Positions 9,262 through 18,161 of a DNA stretch of 64,000 nt are shown here, in pieces. The notes under the pieces were generated by a model. The model saw nothing but the letters and a program-made list of their open reading frames with translations, searched no databases and had not been told where the DNA came from. Both the position numbers and the translations under genes were made by a program. Positions within the stretch are counted from its first letter, which is position 1, and each line of letters begins with the position of its first letter. The stretch is from Phytomonas francai (Eukaryota > Euglenozoa > Kinetoplastea > Trypanosomatida > Trypanosomatidae): the NCBI GenBank assembly GCA_001766655.1, contig MJCC01000009.1:419324-483323 (forward strand), given 5' to 3'.

Positions 9262-10182
9262 TTGGGCATTTGGGGGAAAAGGTATTAATTTGTAATGTAC
9301 AGATATATATATACATATAGCGGGACGGCTATACTATGGTAGAAAAAAGTTGAATTTGGAAGAGAAAGCAGGGGAAAAAAAACTATTTCCCCCTTTCTAA
9401 AGCGTCGCTGTGCGGAGGCTAGCCATCTGGCTAGTAATTTTATCATCTAGACGTCTAATATAACAGAAATGATTTGAGCATACATTTTGTGTTTTGGGTA
9501 TATCCTTCTTTTCCCCCAAGGCTCGTCTGTTGATGATGTGTGTGTGTGTGTGTTGAATAGCAAGAGAAAGCAACAAATAAAAAGCACAATGGCATAAAGC
9601 ACGGTTTACTACGAAATGTCGTAGATAATTAGTACGTCCTACTCACTTTCCAATCGAAAGGCAAAGTATTTATGATGGAAACCAAAATGGGGTCAGTGGT
9701 TGTAAGCCATTAGTATGGAAATCCATATCCATAATGCCCACCTTAAGCTACATAAACTGGCTTCAAAATCCTCTTCTTATTTCCCCATCTATAGCCTCAG
9801 CTGTGGGTTGGAGTTCCGCAGGAGAGAAAGCAATCTCATACATCACTATCCTCCGCAGTCAGCCGTCATAGCTGAAATCCATCCTCAAACCTGAGAAACG
9901 CAACTTAAAACATGCAGAAGGAGGGAGAGGGAACGAAGGGCGAAGGGTACAGAAAAATGAAAAACTTGCCATTCTTAGACAAGCAGCTCACCCTCCCCCC
10001 TTAAGCTATCACACGCATTCATCCTATTAATATTGAGGATACATCGGACGATAGAGACTGCTCAAGCGTTTGTACATCCATCTCCCTTTCCAAGAATGCC
10101 CTACCTCTTACCACGAGGCATTCTTTCTCAGCCTCCTCAATTTTTTCCCCCACAGGTTCCTTTTTTTTTTTTATCCTCCTAT
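9262..10182. other. Spacer, no gene seen
   Basis: AT-rich with a short GT repeat near 9537-9553 and a T-run at 10161-10172. It covers the region between the mitochondrial-type protein and the SDR gene. Confidence 0.5.
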
Positions 10183-10899
10183 TCACTCATCGTCCTCCAC
10201 AACTGGAGCCAACTCCCATTCAGGGCGCCGCTGTACGGACTTGACGTTCTGATTTTTATTGGTCCCGTTGTATTCGCTAATTTTTTTGCACACATTCTGC
10301 GGCGTAACGTCAGGCTTGTCAAGCCATTCCTTGAAAAAATCATCCTTCGCCTTGGCGATTGTATCCCGCTGGTCCTCATAGCTGTATTTCGCCCAGTAAT
10401 TCCGCTGCCGCATACTCACATACTGCGCCCCACCACGCTCTTCCAGGTTGCGGTAGGCCCCTTTCAGGCGTTTTTGGTAGGGCATTTCTTGTTGCCGCAT
10501 TGCGTTCTTCTCGAGTGGGACGCCAATACGTAGGTCGTACTTGGATTTCTCCTCATACGACATGTACATGCGGTTTTTTTTGTAGTAGGTGATATGCCCC
10601 TCCTCTCCAGGCTCTGGGCCCCAGTCCTCATGCCAGCCGAACTCCGGAGGAAGCTCTAGCCCCTCCTTTGTCTTCTTCCAGTCATGCAAGTGATGGAGCT
10701 TCTCGGACTCCGTGAGCTGTTTTTTTGGCTCCAGACTTTTTACCTCAAAACTTTTCATCTGATCCTCATAATAAGCAAATCGGGGACCTGGTTCATGTTT
10801 GGGGTACATATCCTCAAAGAACTTGTACCCACCACCACTGGCGAAACGCTTTGAGGTGGCTATGAAAGATCCGCGCAACGCCCAAACTGCGGTTCGCAT
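10183..10899 (-). CDS. Probable mitochondrial protein of unknown function (238 aa)
   Basis: The ATG at 10899 opens a classic import presequence: MRTAVWALRGSFIATSKRFA is basic, hydrophobic and free of acidic residues. The rest is hydrophilic and rich in Tyr, Trp, Lys and Glu, with many short aromatic motifs (YKFFEDMYPKHEPGP, GWHEDWGPEPGEEGH, RNYWAKYSYEDQRD) and no membrane helix. Such composition is typical of small accessory subunits of respiratory complexes or of mitochondrial ribosomes in kinetoplastids. That placement is inference only; I do not recognise the family. The C-terminus is acidic (VVEDDE). Confidence 0.8.
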   Translation of the reverse strand: MRTAVWALRGSFIATSKRFASGGGYKFFEDMYPKHEPGPRFAYYEDQMKSFEVKSLEPKKQLTESEKLHHLHDWKKTKEGLELPPEFGWHEDWGPEPGEEGHITYYKKNRMYMSYEEKSKYDLRIGVPLEKNAMRQQEMPYQKRLKGAYRNLEERGGAQYVSMRQRNYWAKYSYEDQRDTIAKAKDDFFKEWLDKPDVTPQNVCKKISEYNGTNKNQNVKSVQRRPEWELAPVVEDDE

Positions 10900-11234
10900 T
10901 ACAACCTTAGAGCCGACACAGTATGGCCTGATACTTGAGAAATACTGGTAAAGGATGTACAGATGGTTTCCTATTGTAGCTTTATCTCCTCCCTCAGTGG
11001 TAGCGATATTGTATAGATGTCAAATGGTACGTAGGAAAAAAGCAATCGAGAGAAATCGCGATCTATATTTACCCTTCATTTCACTCCATTGAAATCGAGA
11101 AAGAGATGGGCAACAAGTACAAATTACGATATCAAAGAAGAAGCTGGGATAAATGAATTCCTTCAACTAAATAATATAAATTTATCACATAAAAAGGACT
11201 ACCTCGCTATGGTATATTATTCATATTTAGACAT
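10900..11234. other. Spacer, no gene seen
   Basis: A short AT-rich spacer between the thioesterase-like gene and the mitochondrial-type gene. Nothing stands out. Confidence 0.5.
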
Positions 11235-12071
11235 TTAAGGTAAAACACGCTTGATAAATTCTCTCACCTCATCAAGCTCTTCCGGAAGTACTGAGTGGGG
11301 CATGTTGTACTCAAAAAAATCAATGCGAGAAGTTACCCCTCCCTCAGTCTCGAGAAACTTCTTTGTTTTTTGGGCGGATTCAAAAGGGATAATCGGATCC
11401 TGCAGGCCATGAAAAATAGCAATAGGGACCTCTCGATTCCGTATCCGAGGCAAGATCACATCCGCAGCGGGAAGATACCCTGACATGCAGACCACACCCG
11501 CTGCGGCGAAATGCCCAATAAGCCCCGCAGTCAGTGAAATCGCCGCGCCCTGTGAAAATCCCGCGTATACGACGCGATGTGCTGGAATCTTAAACTGTTT
11601 TGTCGCCACGTGTGCAAGGCTGCGTAGGTAATCGACCGATTTTAGCACGTCATCCGAATTCAGTTTGTGAGGTCCGTTGTTGGCGCCGATTCCGGAAATA
11701 ATATCATACCAGGAGGTTCCGTGTTCCCCGTAGTTGATGGTAACCCTCCGCGTGGGGGCGGTGGGAAGAAGGAAAAGAAGATTAGGTAGGCGTCTGGCAA
11801 GCTCGTAAGCGGAACTCTCCCAGCCATACGCGGAATCGCCGAGTCCGTGCGAGAGGGTTACCAGCCCCGTAGGGTTTGTTGTGTTGCCAAGGCGAAGAAG
11901 GGGACCGTACTCTAGCCCATAAGTAATCGGAGACTTATCGCGTACCGAAGAAAGCCGTTTTCGCAAGTCATCAACTTCCAAGCATTCCGAAAAGTCCTTG
12001 ATCCCATACAAAGTCGTGAGCTCAGTCTTGATCTGACCGACGCTCATCTGTTCAACCGGTGTGTCTACCAT
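11235..12071 (-). CDS. Acyl-protein thioesterase/carboxylesterase-like alpha/beta hydrolase with SAP-like N-terminus
   Basis: 278 residues from the ATG at 12071. A strong acceptor AG at 12170-12169 would remove the more distant upstream ATG at 12266. The hydrolase domain (about 55-278) has the nucleophile Ser173 in GFSQGAA, Asp225 in HGLQDP and His259 in MPHS, plus the oxyanion-region motif LSHGLGDS (73-80). This is the phospholipase/carboxylesterase family that includes acyl-protein thioesterases, which remove palmitate from proteins, and lysophospholipases. The first 45 residues look like a small SAP/ARMET-type helix-extended-helix motif, with the characteristic Cys-Leu-Glu-x-x-x-Leu pattern (SECLEVDDLRKRL). 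No signal peptide is present when the 12071 start is used, so a cytosolic enzyme is likely. Confidence 0.9.
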   Translation of the reverse strand: MVDTPVEQMSVGQIKTELTTLYGIKDFSECLEVDDLRKRLSSVRDKSPITYGLEYGPLLRLGNTTNPTGLVTLSHGLGDSAYGWESSAYELARRLPNLLFLLPTAPTRRVTINYGEHGTSWYDIISGIGANNGPHKLNSDDVLKSVDYLRSLAHVATKQFKIPAHRVVYAGFSQGAAISLTAGLIGHFAAAGVVCMSGYLPAADVILPRIRNREVPIAIFHGLQDPIIPFESAQKTKKFLETEGGVTSRIDFFEYNMPHSVLPEELDEVREFIKRVLP

Positions 12072-12361
12072 TTCCTTCCTTTTTTCCTTCCGTTGTGATG
12101 GTTTAATTAAATCCTTTTTTCTCGAAAAATTGTTCCCTTCAGCACAAGACAAGAACAATAAGTAAAACCTAGAGAGAAGAAGGCAAATAAAGTTCAAGTG
12201 AATGTACCCATGCACAAAACATCGGTGATATTCGAGCACTCTTTCTCCCCTCACACCCTTTTGCATTCCATCGGAGCTGATCTGGGGCGAGTTCTCATTT
12301 GAATAGCCTGCTATTATTCAACTTAATTTTACCAATCCCCATAGCATTATCCCTCTCCTGA
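12072..12361 (-). promoter_or_regulatory. Spacer with strong spliced-leader acceptor for the thioesterase-like gene
   Basis: On the minus strand a pyrimidine tract (about 12190-12171) ends in TCTAG, with AG at 12170-12169. Trans-splicing there gives a leader of about 97 nt before the ATG at 12071. The leader itself is purine-rich. Confidence 0.6.
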
Positions 12362-13390
12362 CTAATTTCGCTTCTTGTCATTTACAGCACTCTCAGACCC
12401 GAGTACGCCATTAGTGGGAACAGTGTTGCTTGCTCGATGCTTCCATTCAACGGCCTTAATTGAAAGCCACAAAATGCCTATTAATCCTGCTAAAAGTAGC
12501 ACCGGAAAGAGCCATCGGTAGAACAGTGTGGATGTCTGTGCTGTACGTTGTCGCGCCGCTCGTAGCCCGATGTCACCGATCATCCCGGTGAGTTTAAAGG
12601 CTGCAGGCCACCTACGACCTCGTGCTGTAGTCGCATCATGCATTTCCTCACTAAAATAGAATAGAAGACTAAAGCAACTAAAGCCATCGACGACGTCTAC
12701 ATGCTCCTCGATAAATACATAACCTAACATCCGATTCGGTGGATTCCCCTCATCCATTGAATCCAAAGGAGCTTCCTCGATGATGTAAACCCCCGCCTTT
12801 GAAGGGGGAAACACAAAAGAGGAGTTGTTGTCGTTTGAGAGTTCACTGCTCTTCATGCCCTTCTTGGCTGCCAAAGCGAGGCGTCGCTGGTGAAGCCCTC
12901 GGCTCCCCGGACGCTTCGCGGGTACTTCATATTTCAGAAACACTTCCGTCTCCACCTCCAATTCTTCACCAGCAAAAGTGTTATTACTATTTCTATCGGT
13001 GGTGGTGTAAAAAAAACAGGTACCCTCGGAAGGGCCATCCAACCCCCGCACGTGCGGCTGCTCCTCGCACAGCATTGTTGTAAAAGGCAAGCCGCCAGCC
13101 CTCTCACCGCGTGGGAGGTGGGCCATGATGGTGTGCCCCGCCGCGTAGCGCTCCAGCGAGACCTCCCCGAGCTCCGTCCAGGCGGCGGCCTCCGGGCCGG
13201 GCCGCACGGCGGCCTTCCACGCGCTCGGCGTCTCGCCCAGCGCCTGGACGATGCTCCGGCGTAGGGTGGCGACGGCATACTCCCCCGCCCCTGCCTCCTC
13301 CCCCGCCGTCGTCAACGCCACCCCCGCCGACGCCAGGACGAGCCCGGCCAGGAGGACCACCCAAACGAGCCTTCCGAGGGCCTGGGACAT
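12362..13390 (-). CDS. Type I membrane protein with ER retrieval signal, function unknown
   Basis: 342 residues from the ATG at 13390; the upstream extension of the frame has no signal-like start. Residues about 6-30 are a signal peptide (LVWVVLLAGLVLASAGVAL). A luminal domain of about 260 residues follows, with few cysteines (CEEQPHV and TCFFY region). One membrane span lies near the C-terminus (about 290-310, FPVLLLAGLIGILWLSI), followed by a short cytosolic tail ending KKRN. KKxx at the extreme C-terminus is the dilysine retrieval motif, so residence in the ER membrane is the best guess. The topology resembles subunits of ER membrane or GPI-assembly complexes, but no family motif is clear enough to name one. 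The signal-peptide region is GC-rich. Confidence 0.8.
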   Translation of the reverse strand: MSQALGRLVWVVLLAGLVLASAGVALTTAGEEAGAGEYAVATLRRSIVQALGETPSAWKAAVRPGPEAAAWTELGEVSLERYAAGHTIMAHLPRGERAGGLPFTTMLCEEQPHVRGLDGPSEGTCFFYTTTDRNSNNTFAGEELEVETEVFLKYEVPAKRPGSRGLHQRRLALAAKKGMKSSELSNDNNSSFVFPPSKAGVYIIEEAPLDSMDEGNPPNRMLGYVFIEEHVDVVDGFSCFSLLFYFSEEMHDATTARGRRWPAAFKLTGMIGDIGLRAARQRTAQTSTLFYRWLFPVLLLAGLIGILWLSIKAVEWKHRASNTVPTNGVLGSESAVNDKKRN

Positions 13391-15878
13391 GTTGCGTGGG
13401 AAAGGGCAAGGTAGCAATCGACGCGTGTAACGCTTTTCCCCTACACACCCCGCTTCCGGTAAGGTCTTTTCTTTAAAAACCTGTGACAGATCGTCGTCTG
13501 AGAAGAGCCTTCTGAAAATAAATCGGGAAAAAAAAAGGTGTGACAAGGCAAAAGGGAAAGAGCGCTCGAGATAGGAATAATCCACACAGGTCAAGTAGGG
13601 TATTCGGGAAAGAAGATATAGGGTGAGCCTGTGCCCTAGAAACGTGTAAACGTTTCCGAGGGGGGTTATATAGAATATAAAAACGTATATAACTCTAACA
13701 ATGAGGCAAGGGAAATTATATATAACTCAACCCTTCGCATCCCATACCGTTGCATGAGAACTATAAAAAAATCTAGAAGGTAATGCATACGGTAAAGGTG
13801 AAAATGGAATATCTACCTCCAAACGATGCATTCAAGGACAACAGTGTCGTTCCGCTATCCACTGTAAGTAATAGGAAAGCGTGCAAATCTGAGAAGTGGT
13901 GTATGTTTCATCTTACTATTTTTTGGCTATTAATTCAATGATAATAAAAATAAACGTTGATAACTGAAGACTTTCTATCATAATGGTATATCTTCAATTA
14001 GACAAATATCCGTATGTTGGTGATGTTTCCACTAGTTTACCAAGATACCGAAAATAACAGACTTTTAACCTTCTTTTCCGCTCTTAAAAAAAAAAGTCGT
14101 ACATTTACTCAGTATGTTAGTGAATTGAGTGCATCTGTCAGTAATTTTGAAAGTTTATAGTGGCCAAGAAACTAGTAGAATTCCTCTTATGATTTCTTGC
14201 ATACCTGAAATACTCCTACTTCCATGAATGGAAAAAAAAGGTTAATAAGCACTACAAAGAACAATGAGTCGTTGTTTTTTAAGTACATGTTTGATGAAGA
14301 AGCAACATCATGCAAAAAGGAAAATCAAACCCCTTTAAAAGCGGTTGGAAAGGTAAATAAGAGCCAGAGTTGATAAGTCCCAATACCTCATCGTATCAAT
14401 GCGTAAAAATGTCTTAGCACCACACAACCTCTATGTTTGACTTATCACTTAGTGCACTATATGCCCCAATAGGTTGATTCTCAAATTTTTAGCCACACCA
14501 ATCACAATGAAAAAAGTAAAATGAAGAAAGGGGTTAAGATAGTGCAATGTTAAAAAACTACTTAAAGGATTTAAAACGAACTTTAAAGTATATAAGCATA
14601 TTGAATACAAAATATATCTAGTGATAAGGATATACACTTTCTCTTACAGTTGGGATTTATACTTGAACTTTTACCTCAATCCAACTTGGTATTTGGTTTC
14701 ATCGGCATTGAGCCTTCCATCACTCCCTCGCAGATTGGATATACTATTTAACCGTGCACTCTCAGTTTAAATGCAATATTGTATCACTACCGATAGGTGT
14801 ATATTTTCTTTATTGTCATTCCCTCAAGGGAATCAGCTGTTTTTTTTTGTTATGCAGTATGGTATCCGTCTTAGATCACTGAATCAAGGTATCACATTAA
14901 GGAGCAATGCAGAGAAGGAAAAAATGATTGCACATTTGGCAGGGAGTTGAACTGGTGTAGCTCAGATTGGAGAAGGACCACATCGCTTTGCACAACAATC
15001 CAAAATACCCTCTATCGGATTCAAAGTCTGTGTGTGTGTATATAGAGAATGAGAGAAGGGGATCAGAGGGAAGAGGGAAGAGGGATAAATTCTTCAATAC
15101 ACAAAATACGGAAAAAATGGGATCCGAGTGGTCTGGCGGTCTCACCCGTTGTGGGCGTATTGAGGGGGAACTCGAAAAGCCCGCACAGCGGGCGAGCCGA
15201 GTGAGCGGAACAACGATACGCCCTCCCTACAGGACGAGGTCAACGTCGAGCACCTTTGTTTCTGAGCACCCTTGGACTAAGTCATGTCAACATATTCTCG
15301 GTCTTTCCCGAGAAATCTCTAGCTGATGAAACCACAGCATATCAAACGTGTGAGCACACCGCGTCTATGAAATAGGACCCATTGTGCCGCGATGCCCTCG
15401 TCTTTAAAGTGTTTCTCTGGTGTGATGATATTACACATGGGAAGCTCAAGCAGAGATTTAAAGAAACACATGAATCTCGATATTTCATACGCTTTGTCTA
15501 CGTAGAAAACGCTTTAACCCCATCCATGGGGATATCACCATGTTTCGCAGTAGCCTAGAACGATGTCTGCGCTGCCAACACACGCGGATGATCTGTTGAG
15601 TATCATCACCAGCCCTCTCGCTCACGCATACACCTCGCGTCCATGACATCAGGACACACGCCCGTTCTACTTGTTCCGATCATCTCATTACAACCCAGAT
15701 CGGGAAGGGAAAACTGAAACACTTGGCTTCCCCAGCTACCCTCCTCATCTCAGGCATTTAGACGTGAGAATACAGTTGACCGTCCCTTGGCGGGCTTTAC
15801 TTTTTAAGACCTCATTTGACTTTACTACAGGCAGCTCAAAAAAAAAAAAAACCTATAAACCTATTACCCTCAGCAACC
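13391..15878. other. Long gene-free stretch with an AT-rich and a GC-richer half
   Basis: About 2.5 kb without a credible protein gene. The part 13600-14950 is AT-rich spacer. From about 14950 to 15790 the base composition becomes mixed and looks like former coding or RNA-coding sequence, but no long frame or recognisable tRNA, snRNA or box C/D snoRNA could be confirmed. A GC-rich inverted-repeat element at 15121-15240 is listed separately. Confidence 0.55.
15121..15240. ncRNA. Candidate structured RNA or inverted-repeat element
   Basis: A GC-rich island in an AT-rich spacer. GGGCGTAT at 15153-15160 is exactly complementary to ATACGCCC at 15216-15223, extendable inward by a T-G and a G-C pair. 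Inside it GCCCGC (15179-15184) and GCGGGC (15188-15193) form a six-pair hairpin with a three-base loop, and CTC (15171-15173) with GAG (15194-15196) extends that stem past a bulge. The nesting suggests a folded RNA. It does not match a tRNA by its A and B boxes, and I could not assign it to a known RNA family. The strand is unknown; neighbours are on the minus strand. Confidence 0.35.
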
Positions 15879-16979
15879 CTAAAAATCCACCTCAAAATGG
15901 ATGCAGCCCCCGCGATGAGAACCGCCTCTTTGTTGAATTCCCTGGAGTGAAGGCATCAAGGGTGCCAGCTCCCTGCCCGCCACGGAGGACTCGAGTGTTT
16001 CGGTATGGGGTGATCCATTACGCAGGGGTGCTGAATCGGGATAACTCAAGCGCCCTGCGGCCTCCGTGTTGATAGCCGAGTGCTCCCATGAGTTTCTCCC
16101 CTTGAAATGTGTAAGCCGCGCCAGGTTCGGACCTCTGTGGTCCTCAATGTATTCCACATGCGGACTCACGTCATGATTGGACAGCTTATTGAGCCTGGTG
16201 TGCAGATGCAGATGCCAATTGTTGTGCACTACGATATTTTGGGGGTCGTTGAGAAGCGAATTCACGTCGGGTTCAAAAATCTGACTATGCTTGCGAACCA
16301 GCAAGCGAGTCTGAGAGCCATCGCGTCCTTCACGTAGCCCCTTGCCCTCAGTAGATTCGGGTAAATTTACAAGAACCTCGGTCACATTTCGACTCTGGAT
16401 TTTCATATTTAAGGATCGTGGCAATGATACTGAAGAAGATGCATCGCGACCCCCACGCTCGTTTTCTGGAAACAAAACTGCACATGCCGGTGATGCGTTC
16501 CTATACCGCACACCCTCGTCCCCCTCCTGAAATGCGTCATCTGGCAAACCATTCAGTCTTGGACTATCGGAATCAATGTATGAATCGGATTGTGAAAAGG
16601 ATGTAACCGATAGTCTTTCCATCTCGTGATCGATGGAATCAACATCGTTTTTCTTAGGGTGATGACTTGTTGGGTCCTTTGTCGCGTTCAAACGAGGGGA
16701 GACATGTTTCCTAATTTTCTTTTTGCGTTTGCGCCTCGTGGTTACCACAGCTTTTTGTGGAGAGGGGGAAGTCTTTCGCTTGTGCGTGGGTTCTTGATGA
16801 CTTTCATGACTTTCCTGGACCTCTGTAGCACTGAAAACGGGCCCAAAGCGCTTTGTCGGCAGCTTTATAGCCTTTGCAACCCTTGAGGGCGTTCGCTTTG
16901 GGGGTAGCGGCAAAACCCGGCCCGTTTCGGTGATCACGCACGGCCTACTCGTCACCTCGCTGCTGCGTGTAGCACTCAT
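15879..16979 (-). CDS. Basic, largely disordered protein of unknown function (366 aa)
   Basis: A complete frame from the ATG at 16979. Residues 1-110 are basic and Ser/Thr/Pro-rich with a strongly positive patch (TTRRKRKKKIRKHV, about 80-93) that could be a nuclear localisation signal. The rest is polar with no domain, coiled coil or membrane segment that I can recognise. A His/Asn-rich stretch (VVHNNWHLHLHTRLNKL) is the most conserved-looking part. It could be a nuclear or cytoskeletal scaffold; nothing in the neighbourhood helps. Confidence 0.7.
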   Translation of the reverse strand: MSATRSSEVTSRPCVITETGRVLPLPPKRTPSRVAKAIKLPTKRFGPVFSATEVQESHESHQEPTHKRKTSPSPQKAVVTTRRKRKKKIRKHVSPRLNATKDPTSHHPKKNDVDSIDHEMERLSVTSFSQSDSYIDSDSPRLNGLPDDAFQEGDEGVRYRNASPACAVLFPENERGGRDASSSVSLPRSLNMKIQSRNVTEVLVNLPESTEGKGLREGRDGSQTRLLVRKHSQIFEPDVNSLLNDPQNIVVHNNWHLHLHTRLNKLSNHDVSPHVEYIEDHRGPNLARLTHFKGRNSWEHSAINTEAAGRLSYPDSAPLRNGSPHTETLESSVAGRELAPLMPSLQGIQQRGGSHRGGCIHFEVDF

Positions 16980-18161
16980 TTTTTTCCTTTTATACTTCTC
17001 TATTTCAACGGTTATATGTTAAACTCTTCGAAAGGAAAGGAGACGAAAGGATGGGGGGGGGAGGGGGGGGGTTTGGGAGGTATGTTGTTATACTGAGCTT
17101 TTCGACCCTTGTTTTGTGTTATAGAAAAATCAACACCAATTGCAACAAGGAATAATCGTAGTATACTATAAGTGACATATTTTGAAAGAAAAAAAATGAG
17201 AAAATAAGCAATACAAGTAAAGAGAAAAGGGCTGAAAGACATCAATTCTAAAATAATCGTAACAGAGATGTCCTTACGAGGAGAAAAATGAGACACGAAA
17301 AGTCACCTAAAGTAGACAAAAAGCAAAGCGTGTTTCTCAAAAAAAAAAAAAGGATGAGAAAACAAGAGGAGGGGGGGGGGAAGTTCCCTCTTCACCCACA
17401 GCTTTGAACATCTGTTTTAATAGTGAAGTATGACGAAGGGGGAAAAAAAGGAAAATCAGAAATCGAAGGCAACTAAGAAAATTTAGAGCCCAAACAGAAA
17501 CCGGCGATCAAGCCCCATCAAGCGAAATGCTCTCTTAGAACTAAAAAGTGTAGACTGTAGTATACTCAATACTCAAAAAAAAAAACGCACTTCCCTCTCT
17601 ACTAAAATGAATGAAAGGTAAAATATGCACTATAACAAAATGTTCATATTATTATTTTTTTGATAATCCTATGGCAACCCCATCAATTATCATTATATAT
17701 CGATAGATAGATATGCACTTCGACATTCATTCCTCTCGATTTTGAAAATAATTCAGCACGTAAAATGAGGAAATCGAGTGAATATATATATATATATATA
17801 TACATACCTAACTTACGTTTTCAGCGTATATAGAAACCGCTAATAAGAGACTTTGGCTCGAAGTGCACAGAATGAGCAAATCCGAAGAGCTACTGAAGTC
17901 TTTAAACAAAAATGTTGTCCATAAAGGAAAGTGTCATGCAGTGATACGACACGAAGAGCAACCTCCCTCCCTCGCCCCCTCTTTCCCACCGACCCTGAAC
18001 ACTATAATATGCTATTAAGATCCCTATATATATATATATATATATATAAAGTAGTAGATGGATACGTGTTGGTTTGTATACGTATCGATATAAAAATGCA
18101 TAAATTGACAGGGTATGCGCAAAACACGCCAAAACGATAAATGACATGTCATTTTATTTCT
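16980..18161. other. Spacer with homopolymer and TA repeats
   Basis: It contains G-runs at 17053-17071, an A-run at 17340-17351, G-runs near 17371-17380 and TA repeats at 17781-17802 and 18025-18048. No gene is seen. Confidence 0.6.

Noticed and set aside
15121..15240. tRNA gene, also snRNA and box C/D snoRNA in 14950-15790
   Set aside because: A TTCGA-like stretch exists on the minus strand but A and B boxes and cloverleaf stems do not fit; TGATGA motifs occur without a matching CTGA box and terminal stem.
15500..15880. Telomerase RNA template
   Set aside because: Only fragments such as ACCCTAAA are found, one next to a coding end and on the strand opposite to the array; no longer template.
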